In this document: positions 18,153-25,792 of the stretch, one piece after another
Position numbering within the stretch: position 1 is the first letter of the stretch
Layout of the letters: every line of letters starts with the position of its first letter
Source of the DNA: Candidatus Omnitrophota bacterium
GTDB lineage: Bacteria; Omnitrophota; Gorgyraeia; Aquiviventales; Aquiviventaceae
NCBI GenBank assembly: GCA_016209275.1
Contig: JACQWM010000040.1
Location: forward strand, 1-44,947
Reading direction: 5' to 3'
DNA: 44,947 nt
The notes under the pieces: generated by a model
What the model was told of the DNA's origin: nothing
Seen by the model: only the letters and a program-made list of their open reading frames with translations
Database searches by the model: none
Translations under genes and position numbers: made by a program

Positions 18153-18488
18153 CTAATCGTGACAGGTGCACTCTCCCGATGAACAGCGACATGGCGCCAG
18201 GGCATTGGCCGCCAATTCAGTCTGGGTTTGCTCCGCGGCCGCCACCGCCTGTTTCAAGGTGCTCGCCAGCACTGACAGGCCTGTGACCTCACCACTCAAA
18301 TCCCGTCCTGCCGCGTCAATGCGCTCCAAGAGCGCAACCCGAGCGCACGCAGTACACGGAGGTAATGTCTGCAAGGCGTTCTCAAATGCTGCGGCAAGGC
18401 CCTGAACTCGCACTAGGGCTTGCCGCAGCTCATCGAGTCCGACACGCCGCCAGAGATCTTCGCTATTCAACTCCGGTATCGTCGCCAT
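18153..18488 (-). CDS. Helical cytoplasmic protein with Cys-rich C-terminus
   Basis: A 111-residue protein. The N-terminal two thirds are helical and resemble a four-helix-bundle (DELRQALVRVQGLAAAFENAL ... SVLASTLKQAVAAAEQTQTEL). A CTAC pair occurs in the middle (PPCTACARVALL) and the end is CRCSSGECTCHD, that is four Cys and a His in eleven residues. This looks like a soft-metal-binding tail on a helical scaffold. The ATG at 18488 (MATIPEL) is used because a longer frame would read back into the YHS gene. The family is not recognised; metal storage or delivery to CusA is inference. Confidence 0.65.
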   Translation of the reverse strand: MATIPELNSEDLWRRVGLDELRQALVRVQGLAAAFENALQTLPPCTACARVALLERIDAAGRDLSGEVTGLSVLASTLKQAVAAAEQTQTELAANALAPCRCSSGECTCHD

Positions 18489-18510
18489 TGTGACACCCCC
18501 GCTCCTTCGC

Positions 18511-18948
18511 TCAATGCTGATGCTCAAGAGGCGCCTCATCACCGGATGACGGCTGTGTCTGCCGCAGAAACTGCGCGGGCTCCTTAGCAAATGCCCCGAG
18601 ATGCGCTTCATTGGCGAAAAAGTAAGCCTGCCCCTCGTAGCCATAGATCAGCGCTTGCGCCTTGTCGACTGGCTGGCCACTGACCGGGTCTGTGGCATGG
18701 CTAAACCGCTCCGGGTCGCTGCCGAATCGCTTCAGACAGCCGGCGCAACAGAGGTAGTAGGTTTTGCCTTGGTACATGTATTCCAAGCCTGGTTGACTCT
18801 GAAGGTTATCATCAATCATGCAGACACGACTGCGGTCTTCCACTCGACCTGACGGGATCGCCGTGGTCGGCACACCTTCTGCGCTTGCGAAGGCCATGAG
18901 TAATCCAGACACTCCAATAGACAGCACGAGTCTAGTTAGTAGTCTCAT
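18511..18948 (-). CDS. Secreted YHS/TRASH-domain protein
   Basis: A 145-residue periplasmic protein. A signal peptide (LTRLVLSIGVSGLLMAFASA) is followed by a YHS-type metal-binding module: RVCMIDD then YYLCCAGCLKRFGSDPERF, and a second half DPVSGQPVDKAQALIYGYEGQAYFF without Cys, which looks like a degenerate YHS repeat. The end is His-rich (LEHQH). Members of this group are thought to bind copper or silver in the periplasm. GAGAGGAG precedes the ATG. It lies 14 bases before cusA in the downstream direction of the same transcript, consistent with a periplasmic copper chaperone role. Confidence 0.82.
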   Translation of the reverse strand: MRLLTRLVLSIGVSGLLMAFASAEGVPTTAIPSGRVEDRSRVCMIDDNLQSQPGLEYMYQGKTYYLCCAGCLKRFGSDPERFSHATDPVSGQPVDKAQALIYGYEGQAYFFANEAHLGAFAKEPAQFLRQTQPSSGDEAPLEHQH

Positions 18949-18962
18949 GTGCTCCTCTCATG

Positions 18963-21900
18963 TTATGACACCGCCGCCTGCCGAGCCACCCAGTCAGCCT
19001 TGCCCTCTTTCATCTCAAACTTCCATTTCCAAATCGCGTAGACGGACGGGTAGACCAACAGCTCCATGATGAATGACGTGAAGAGGCCGCCAACCATGGG
19101 TGCTGCGACGCGCTTCATCATGTCCGCTCCGCTTCCGATCGACCACATGATGGGCAGCAACCCCATGAAGGCCGCCATCACGGTCATCATTTTCGGCCGG
19201 ACCCGTTTCACCGCGCCATGGATGATCGCTTCTTCCAGATCGTGCTCGTTGCGCATCTTTCCCTTCTGAATCGCCTCATGATACGACAGGTCCAAAAACA
19301 GCAGCATGAACACGCCGGTTTCCGCATCCAGCCCCATCAACGCAATCATACCCACCCAGACCGCGATGGAGATGTTGTAGCCGAGAAACCAGAGCAGCCA
19401 CACCGCGCCGATCAGGGAAAACGGCACCGCCAGCATGACGATCGCCGTCTTCACCATGGACTTCGTGTTCATGTAGAGCAGCAGACAGATGATGAAGATG
19501 GTCAGCGGCAGCACGACCTTCATCCGCTCTTTGACCCGGATCATATTCTCGTACTGGCCGCTCCACGTCAGAGCGTAGCCAGCGGGAAGCGCGAGCTCCT
19601 TCGCCACGATCTTCTTCGCCTCGGTCACATAGCTGCCGATGTCTCGTCCGGCCATGTCGACGTAGACGTACCCCGCCAACAATCCATTTTCATTTCGAAT
19701 CATGGCGGGGCCGGAGACCGGCCGGATATCGGCCAACTGCACCAAGGGGATGTGCTGACCCGCCGGGGTGGGTACGAGGACGCGCTTCAATTTCTCGATG
19801 TCATCCCGAAACTCCCGGGAGTAGCGGACATTGACCGGATACCGCTCGCGACCCTCAATGGTCGTCGTGATGTTCTCCCCGCCAATCGCGGACATGATGA
19901 CCATCTGGACCTCACCGACGGAGAGGCCATACCGGGCCAGCTCGTCGCGCTTGAGATCAACATCCACGAAGTAGCCGCCCGCCACACGTTCGGCGTAGAT
20001 GCTGCGCGTGCCGGGCACGTCCTTGAGGACCATCTCCAAGTGCGTGCCAAGCTCCTCGATCTTCTTCAGATCCGCGCCGAAAATCTTGATGCCGATCGGC
20101 GTGCGCACTCCGGTCGTGAGCATGTCAATACGATTCTTGATCGGCATCGTCCAGGCGTTCGTGACGCCGACGATCTTGAGTGAACGGTCCATCTCATCGA
20201 TGAGCTGTTCATACGAGATATGGCAGGGCCAAAACGGCCGAAAGGGTGCCTCCATCCAGTCCGGCAGCCACGAGTACCACCGCGTAACCTTGCGCCATTC
20301 CCGCTCCGGTTTCAGCAGGACGACCGTCTCCATCATCGAGAAGGGTGCGGGATCGGTCGAACTCTCCATACGGCCCGATTTACCGAACACCCGCTCGACT
20401 TCAGGAAAAGTCTTGAGCACCTGGTCCTGCTTTTCCAGAAGCGCTTGGGCTTCAGTGACCGAAATCCCCGGGAGGGTGGTGGGCATGTACAGGAGGCTGC
20501 CTTCCCGAAGCGGCGGCATGAACTCTGAACCCAGCCGCAAGTAGATAGGAATCGTGGTCAGAACCAACCCGAGGGCCGTCAAGATAGTCGCCTTGCGGTG
20601 CTTGAGGACGAACCGGCAGGCCGGCTCATAGATGCGGAAGAGCACTTTACTGACTGGATGCTTTTCCTCTGGATAGTAGGTGCCGACGGCAATCGTCGTG
20701 GCGATTTTAGACGCCATCCCCCGGATGCGCTGCGGGATCCAGCGGGTTTTCAGCGTGATCGGCTCCATGCGGGTGAACAGCATCCGCATGGCGGGATCAA
20801 GCGTCACGGCCAGAATCGCCGCGATCGCCATCGCCAGGTTTTTTGCCCAAGCGAGCGGCTTGAACAGACGCCCCTCTTGATCGACCAGCGTGAAGATCGG
20901 CATGAACGCGACGGCGATCACGAGCAGCGAAAAGAAGACCGAGGGGCCCACTTCCTTGAGCGCCTTAAGCCGGATGGCATGATAGTCGCCCTTGCGGCCG
21001 CCTTCAATCCACTGCTCCAAACGTTTATAGGCGTTCTCCACCTCGACGATCGCCCCATCGACGAGTACGCCGATGGAGATGGCAATCCCCGATAAGGACA
21101 TGATGTTGGAGGTCAGCCCCATCCCGAAGAGGGGGATGAAAGAGAGAATGACGGAGACCGGGATCGTCACAATCGGAATGACCGCAGAAGGAAAATGCCA
21201 GAGGAAGATGAGGATGACGATGCTGACGATGATCATCTCTTCCACAAGCTTTTCCTTCAGATTCTTGATGGAATGCAGGATCAGCTCGGAACGATCATAC
21301 GTCACCTCGACCTTAACCCCGGCCGGCAGCGAGGGCTCGATCTCGTTCAGCTTGGCTTTGACTCGGTTGATGACATTGAGGGCGTTTTCGCCGAAGCGCA
21401 TGATGACGGTGCCACCTACGACGTCGCCACGGCCGTCGAAGTCCGCCAAGCCGCGCCTGATCTCAGGACCCAGCACCACGGTCCCGATATGTTTCACAAG
21501 GATCGGGGTGCCCTTTTGATCCGTCCCGACGACGATTTTCTCAATGTCCTCGACGGACTTCAGATACCCGCGGCCTCGAACCATGTATTCCGCCCCGGAG
21601 AACTCCAAGAGTCGGCCGCCGACCTCCTGGTTTCCCATTCGGATCGCGTCGACCACCTTTGTCAGCGGGATGTTGTAGGCGAGTAACCGGTTGGGATCGA
21701 TCGTGACTTGATACTGTTTGACGAATCCGCCGATTGAGGCGACTTCCGCGACACCCGGAACGCTCTGGAGGTAGTACCGCAGATACCAATCTTGGAAGCT
21801 CCGAAGTTCTTGCAGGTTATGCTGGCCGGACTCATCGACGAGGGCGTACTGGAACACCCAGCCAACCCCTGTCGCGTCCGGTCCCATCTCCGTTTTGACA

Positions 21901-22319
21901 CCTTCGGGAAGCCTCGGGATGATCTTGCTGAGATATTCCAGAGTGCGGCTGCGCGCCCAGTAGATGTCGGTGCCGTCCTTGAAGATCACATAGACGTAGG
22001 AGAAGCCAAAGTCGGAGAACCCGCGGATCGCCTTGACCCGTGGAGCCCCCAGCATCGCGGTGACGATGGGATAGGTCACCTGGTCTTCGATGATGTCCGG
22101 GCTGCGATCCCACCGGGAGTAGATGATGACCTGCGTGTCGGAGAGATCTGGAATGGCATCAAGGGGAATGTTGCGCATCGCCCAGATCGAGGCAACCAGG
22201 GCGAAGGCTACGAAGATCAGGACGAGGAATTTATTGTGTGCCGAGAATTCGATGATTTTCTCGATGAATCCCCCCTGGCGCAGGGATGGAGACTGGCCGG
22301 CTTCGGTTTCACTGGCCAT
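18963..22319 (-). CDS. cusA: Copper/silver RND efflux pump, inner-membrane subunit
   Basis: Proton-driven heavy-metal RND transporter that moves Cu(I)/Ag(I) to the outer membrane channel. Twelve transmembrane helices are arranged as 1+6+5 with two large periplasmic loops. Family landmarks are the opening IPLDAIPDLSDTQVIIYSRW, helix 4 VDGAIVEVENAYKRLE, and the Met-containing stretches DPAPFSMMETVVLLKP and NRIDMLTTGVRTPIGIKI, which place it in the monovalent-metal (CusA/SilA) group rather than CzcA. It has 1118 residues. I use the ATG at 22319: the upstream in-frame GTG at 22334 contains the ribosome site GGAGG itself. The start overlaps cusB by 11 bases. Confidence 0.96.
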   Translation of the reverse strand: MASETEAGQSPSLRQGGFIEKIIEFSAHNKFLVLIFVAFALVASIWAMRNIPLDAIPDLSDTQVIIYSRWDRSPDIIEDQVTYPIVTAMLGAPRVKAIRGFSDFGFSYVYVIFKDGTDIYWARSRTLEYLSKIIPRLPEGVKTEMGPDATGVGWVFQYALVDESGQHNLQELRSFQDWYLRYYLQSVPGVAEVASIGGFVKQYQVTIDPNRLLAYNIPLTKVVDAIRMGNQEVGGRLLEFSGAEYMVRGRGYLKSVEDIEKIVVGTDQKGTPILVKHIGTVVLGPEIRRGLADFDGRGDVVGGTVIMRFGENALNVINRVKAKLNEIEPSLPAGVKVEVTYDRSELILHSIKNLKEKLVEEMIIVSIVILIFLWHFPSAVIPIVTIPVSVILSFIPLFGMGLTSNIMSLSGIAISIGVLVDGAIVEVENAYKRLEQWIEGGRKGDYHAIRLKALKEVGPSVFFSLLVIAVAFMPIFTLVDQEGRLFKPLAWAKNLAMAIAAILAVTLDPAMRMLFTRMEPITLKTRWIPQRIRGMASKIATTIAVGTYYPEEKHPVSKVLFRIYEPACRFVLKHRKATILTALGLVLTTIPIYLRLGSEFMPPLREGSLLYMPTTLPGISVTEAQALLEKQDQVLKTFPEVERVFGKSGRMESSTDPAPFSMMETVVLLKPEREWRKVTRWYSWLPDWMEAPFRPFWPCHISYEQLIDEMDRSLKIVGVTNAWTMPIKNRIDMLTTGVRTPIGIKIFGADLKKIEELGTHLEMVLKDVPGTRSIYAERVAGGYFVDVDLKRDELARYGLSVGEVQMVIMSAIGGENITTTIEGRERYPVNVRYSREFRDDIEKLKRVLVPTPAGQHIPLVQLADIRPVSGPAMIRNENGLLAGYVYVDMAGRDIGSYVTEAKKIVAKELALPAGYALTWSGQYENMIRVKERMKVVLPLTIFIICLLLYMNTKSMVKTAIVMLAVPFSLIGAVWLLWFLGYNISIAVWVGMIALMGLDAETGVFMLLFLDLSYHEAIQKGKMRNEHDLEEAIIHGAVKRVRPKMMTVMAAFMGLLPIMWSIGSGADMMKRVAAPMVGGLFTSFIMELLVYPSVYAIWKWKFEMKEGKADWVARQAAVS

Positions 22320-23727
22320 GTTGGTGCCCTCCACTTCCGCTCATCCCTTCCAAGGCGGCTTTGAGGCGGCTCTCCGAGTCGATCAGGAAATTGCCGCTGG
22401 TGACCACGAGTTCCCCTTCGGCGACACCACTCTTAATCTCGTAGGAACCCTCTGCCTTGATTCCGACCGTCACATCACGCGGCTCAAAGAGCCCCTCGCC
22501 TTTGTCGACGAAGACGACCCGCTTCGTTCCCGTATCAAACACCGCCTCTTCGGGAATCGCAAGCACCTCGCCTGCAGCGATCTGAATTGAGGCGTTTACG
22601 AACATCTCTGGCTTGAGCGCACCTTCAGAGTCGGTGAGGATCGCGCGGACCCTGGCTGAGCGTGAGGCCGGATCCAACACCGGGTCGATGGAACGGATGA
22701 TCCCCTCCCAGGTCTTGCCTGGCACCGACGCTGATTCGGCGACAATGGTTTGTCCGATCTGGACGAATGGCAACTCGAACTCATAGATGGGGGCGTAGAG
22801 CCATACCTGCCCGCTGGGATCGGCCAGGAGCAGACGCTGGTCAGGCCCGGTCCAGCTCGCCATCTCATCGATCAGCTCATGGCTCAGACCCAATCGACGC
22901 AGCCGCAGGCGGCTGGAGTCGACGAGCCGCTGCGCTCGCTCAGTCACCTCTGGCATGGTGCCGGTCTTGGCTTGTCCCAAGGCTTTCAGCGCCTGAAGGT
23001 ATTCCTGCTGCGCTTGGTAGAGTTCCGGGTCGTTGGCGATCTGGCCCACGGTTCGGATGATTTTGTTGATCGTCCGCCGCTGTACGGGTGCTGTGGTCAC
23101 ACCGATGAACTGCCGTTTCTGCGGCGCGACCAGGATCGGCGCATAACCCTCAGGAGCCGCGGCGGTCGCAGCACCCGGAGCGCCGTTTTCCTCGTAGACT
23201 GGAATCAAATCCATCCCCATGGGCGATTTGCCGGGCTTGTCCGATTTGTAGCCTGGCAGCATCGGATCAGTCCAGTAAAGAGTTTTCTTCTCCCCCATGG
23301 CCGGTGTGACGGACGGACCGGTCGCTGCCTCGGCCACATGGGTTCCACAGATGGGGCAGACGACTTTCTCGCCCGCCTTGGCCACGACGAGCATCGGGCA
23401 TTGTTGGCCCGGCTTCATCATGGGGCAGTTGTGCATGTAGCAAATGTCTTTGGCAGCTCTGGGCTCTGGGCTCTGGGCTCTGGGCAGGCTCGGTTGGCCC
23501 TGCGCCCCCAACCCCGAACCCTGAGCTTCTCTTTTCACCAGCGTCATATTGCAGATCGGGCAGCTCCCTGGACGGTTCGAGGTGTACGTCGGATGCATGG
23601 GGCAGTAGTAGACCACAGCCTGATGCGCGCCATGGCGCCTGCCGCTCCTGGCGACTACGGCACCGACCCCGATGAGCAGCGCGGCGGCAAGGCCGATGAT
23701 GAGCACTTGTTTTCGACTGGGCGTCAT
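22309..23727 (-). CDS. cusB: Cus-type membrane-fusion protein with three metal-binding modules
   Basis: Periplasmic adaptor linking CusA to the outer-membrane channel. After an N-terminal membrane anchor (VLIIGLAAALLIGVGAVVA) come a heavy-metal-binding loop (YYCPMHPTYTSNRPGSCPIC), a second Cys/Met cluster (CYMHNCPMMKPGQQCPML ... CPICGTHV) and the standard CusB module (YWTDPMLPGYKSDKPGKSP). The helical hairpin, lipoyl-like (VVAPQKR ... SGQVWLYAPIYE) and beta-barrel domains follow, ending His-rich. Between the first two modules is a low-complexity insertion from tandem GGGCTCT DNA (about 23456-23490). AGGAGG precedes the ATG, which overlaps the cusC stop (ATGA). Confidence 0.94.
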   Translation of the reverse strand: MTPSRKQVLIIGLAAALLIGVGAVVARSGRRHGAHQAVVYYCPMHPTYTSNRPGSCPICNMTLVKREAQGSGLGAQGQPSLPRAQSPEPRAAKDICYMHNCPMMKPGQQCPMLVVAKAGEKVVCPICGTHVAEAATGPSVTPAMGEKKTLYWTDPMLPGYKSDKPGKSPMGMDLIPVYEENGAPGAATAAAPEGYAPILVAPQKRQFIGVTTAPVQRRTINKIIRTVGQIANDPELYQAQQEYLQALKALGQAKTGTMPEVTERAQRLVDSSRLRLRRLGLSHELIDEMASWTGPDQRLLLADPSGQVWLYAPIYEFELPFVQIGQTIVAESASVPGKTWEGIIRSIDPVLDPASRSARVRAILTDSEGALKPEMFVNASIQIAAGEVLAIPEEAVFDTGTKRVVFVDKGEGLFEPRDVTVGIKAEGSYEIKSGVAEGELVVTSGNFLIDSESRLKAALEGMSGSGGHQHGQ

Positions 23728-25013
23728 GGTCGTCCTCCTTGAGATGTCAGATCCGTTCCAATGGCCCGCTCGAGGGCTGCGAAACTTTTCATCGCCTCGG
23801 CCAGCGCTTGGTAGTACGCGACTTGGGCGTTGAGATAGACACGTTCGCTGTCAATAAGATTCAGCACATCGACACGGCCGGCCTCATATCCGGCTTGATC
23901 AGATTGGAAGGCGACCTGCGCTTCTGGGATCAGGGCGTTTTGATAGACTTCCACCACTTGCTTGGCCGCCGTGAAGCGGTAGTAGGCATCCTTGACGTCG
24001 TACTCGGTGAGGTTCTCGGCCTGTGCGAGTCTGGCCTGGCTGGCCCTGAGGTTGCGCTTGGCTTCGAGCACACTGGGAATCAGGCGGTTTTGCCACAGCG
24101 GCACGTTGATCTTCAGCGGCACCATCCAGGCATCGCGTCCGTCATTGGGCTCGGTCGTCATGCCGGCGCCAATTGTGGTGTATTGGAATCCCACGGTCAG
24201 ATCCGGCACATACTCCAACTTCGCCAACATATTCGCATGCTTCTCCCGCTTGACCATTGCCGACGCCTCTCCTAATTCAGGGCGGGATTTCTGCGCCATG
24301 GCCAAGAGCTCCTCAAGTGTTGAAGACAGCGTCGGCAGCTCGGGTTTCTCAGCGTGTCCTACCGGCGTATGAGGATCGCGGTCGAGCAGCGCGTTGAGCA
24401 GCGCCGCAACGGTCTGGCGTTGCTGACGCAGCATTAACAACCGCTGAAGCACATCGGAGACTTCCGTCTGCGCCTTGGCCACATCACGCTGCGATCCGCC
24501 TTGAGCCGCGTAGCGCGCCTGCGCGATCCCCTCGAATTTCTTCAACGCCTCGTCGATTTCTTCGACCGCACCAGTCACAGCATCGACGGCGTAGAGGTCG
24601 TAGTACACGTCGGAAACCTTGAGGATCACGTCGCGCTCCGTCATCCGCAACTTGGCTTGTGAGGCTCGGGCTTCCGCACCGGCGATCCAATGCTTTTCCC
24701 AGAGTTTGCCGGGAAACGGAATCATCTGCTCCGCTTCATAGACGTTCATTTGGGGCCCGACCCTGGTTTCCAGGTCTGGTCCCATGATGGCGTAGCCCAC
24801 GGTTGGGTCGGGGAGCGCTGAGGCCTGCGGGATGCGCAATTTCGCGGCGTGCCACTCTTCCTTCGCCGCCTTCAGTCCAGGATTTCTCTGGAGCGCCTCA
24901 GCAATGATATCCTGCAGGCCAAGCTCCTTCGACGGCTGGTCATTCGCCGCAGCATCAGGCAACCGCACCGCCTGCAGGACGAGCATTAGGACCCACAGAA
25001 GAACTCCCCGCAT
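23724..25013 (-). CDS. cusC: Outer-membrane efflux channel of the Cus system (TolC family)
   Basis: Trimeric outer-membrane channel partner of CusBA. Two TolC/OEP repeats are visible: the first begins LGLQDIIAEALQRNPGLKAAKEE and the second ALLDRDP ... LEELLAMAQKSRPELGEAS, each with long helical stretches. A Sec signal peptide (GVLLWVLMLVLQAVRLPDAAA) precedes the mature protein; no lipobox Cys is present, unlike E. coli CusC. I start at the ATG at 25013 (MRGVLLW), with AAGGAGG six bases upstream, giving 429 residues. The 100 bases between this start and the small secreted gene above hold no further feature I can identify. Confidence 0.92.
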   Translation of the reverse strand: MRGVLLWVLMLVLQAVRLPDAAANDQPSKELGLQDIIAEALQRNPGLKAAKEEWHAAKLRIPQASALPDPTVGYAIMGPDLETRVGPQMNVYEAEQMIPFPGKLWEKHWIAGAEARASQAKLRMTERDVILKVSDVYYDLYAVDAVTGAVEEIDEALKKFEGIAQARYAAQGGSQRDVAKAQTEVSDVLQRLLMLRQQRQTVAALLNALLDRDPHTPVGHAEKPELPTLSSTLEELLAMAQKSRPELGEASAMVKREKHANMLAKLEYVPDLTVGFQYTTIGAGMTTEPNDGRDAWMVPLKINVPLWQNRLIPSVLEAKRNLRASQARLAQAENLTEYDVKDAYYRFTAAKQVVEVYQNALIPEAQVAFQSDQAGYEAGRVDVLNLIDSERVYLNAQVAYYQALAEAMKSFAALERAIGTDLTSQGGRP

Positions 25014-25112
25014 CCGCAACCTCCTTCTCAAACGTCCCCCATTCATGTGGTGAACCAGCGCCTAGACACATCTTCTCAAGAAATCGTGCGCAGCACAACC
25101 TCTTCGGGAGGA

Positions 25113-25445
25113 TTACAGGCGAAAAATACAGGCCAGGAGATACCGCCGCAAAGGCGGGGCGTGAAGCGAAGGTGGATCATACCGTGCGGGTTGAAGCCTT
25201 ACGGGAGCAAGGTCGGGAGAACGTACTGCAACCATCGCGACCAACGGCGTGGGTGAGCTGGTCAACATCGGTGCCGGGGTGATTTCGGTTGCGACTGGCA
25301 CAGCCGGCTGAATCGAACACGGCATATGGCAAGGGACGGAAGATTGTGACGCTGGCTCGCAACAACATGGGTGCTGCGCAGCCGAGGCCAACGGAGCCGC
25401 CAGAAACACCGTGGTCAGCACCAGCGCGAGAGTTTGTCGAGTCAT
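25113..25445 (-). CDS. Small secreted Cys-rich protein
   Basis: A 110-residue protein with a clear signal peptide (QTLALVLTTVFLAAPLASA) and a mature N-terminus rich in Cys (HPCCCEPASQ, PCHMPC). The rest is Pro-rich and ends PPLRRYLLACIFRL. I do not recognise a domain. Its place, directly after csoR and before cusC, mirrors that of the protein at 30346, which also comes after a CsoR-type operator and before a TolC gene. The start overlaps the csoR stop (ATGA). A periplasmic copper-binding function is plausible from the Cys cluster only. Confidence 0.65.
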   Translation of the reverse strand: MTRQTLALVLTTVFLAAPLASAAQHPCCCEPASQSSVPCHMPCSIQPAVPVATEITPAPMLTSSPTPLVAMVAVRSPDLAPVRLQPARYDPPSLHAPPLRRYLLACIFRL

Positions 25446-25711
25446 TTGACGAACCTCGTAATCGTCTGCATCAACTCGTTGATCTTCCCTGCTCCCTCGC
25501 GCTTACGGATGGCCTCGCTCACGCACGTATTGATGTGGCTGTTCATGATCTGCAGTGAGACTTGATCCAAGGCCTTGCGGGCCGCCGTGAGCTGCTGCAC
25601 GATATCGATGCAGTAGCGCCGGCCCTCCACCATGCGCGTGATCCCTCGAATTTGGCCTTCGATCCGCCGAAGCCGAGGTACGACGCTGTTATGTCGAGGA
25701 TACCTGGCCAT
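25442..25711 (-). CDS. csoR: CsoR/FrmR-family copper-sensing repressor
   Basis: Cytoplasmic all-helical repressor that leaves DNA when Cu(I) binds. The core RLRRIEGQIRGITRMVE and the ligand set Cys34 (RYC), His59 and Cys63 (NSHINTC) match the CsoR Cys-His-Cys copper site; the 25- and 4-residue spacings equal those of M. tuberculosis CsoR (C36, H61, C65). This supports a copper sensor rather than FrmR or RcnR. I use the ATG at 25711 (89 residues), because the upstream ATG at 25741 falls inside the promoter's minus-10 region. Its own promoter has two operator-like sequences, consistent with autoregulation and control of cusCBA. Confidence 0.9.
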   Translation of the reverse strand: MARYPRHNSVVPRLRRIEGQIRGITRMVEGRRYCIDIVQQLTAARKALDQVSLQIMNSHINTCVSEAIRKREGAGKINELMQTITRFVK

Positions 25712-25715
25712 CCTG

Positions 25716-25761
25716 ATATACACCTGGGGAGTATATACCATACTCCCCAGGGGTATGTCAA
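25716..25761 (-). promoter_or_regulatory. csoR-cusCBA promoter with two CsoR-type operators
   Basis: Minus-strand TTGACA (25756-25761) is followed by TATATACT (25730-25737). The minus-10 TATATA is 18 bases after the minus-35. Between them lies operator 1 (25740-25756, ATACCCC and GGGGAGTAT halves on the minus strand). A second copy, in opposite orientation, covers 25719-25735 (TGGGGAGTAT half and ATACACC half on the plus strand). Such G/C-tract dyads flanked by TA are typical of CsoR sites. Bound repressor would block RNA polymerase. Confidence reflects sequence fit only; I saw no binding data. Confidence 0.72.
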
Positions 25762-25766
25762 GCCAA

Positions 25767-25787
25767 AAAAAGTGTCTGACACTTTTT
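25767..25787. repeat. GTGTCTGACAC palindrome, copy 1
   Basis: A perfect inverted repeat with 10-base arms (AAAAAGTGTC and GACACTTTTT) and one central base. It lies six bases beyond the stop of the DUF2231 gene and six bases before the minus-35 box of the csoR promoter. On the minus strand the right arm is followed by extra T, so it could act as a terminator for the upper operon. It shares its core with copies at 42513 and 44118. Confidence 0.75.
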
Positions 25788-25792
25788 ACGCC

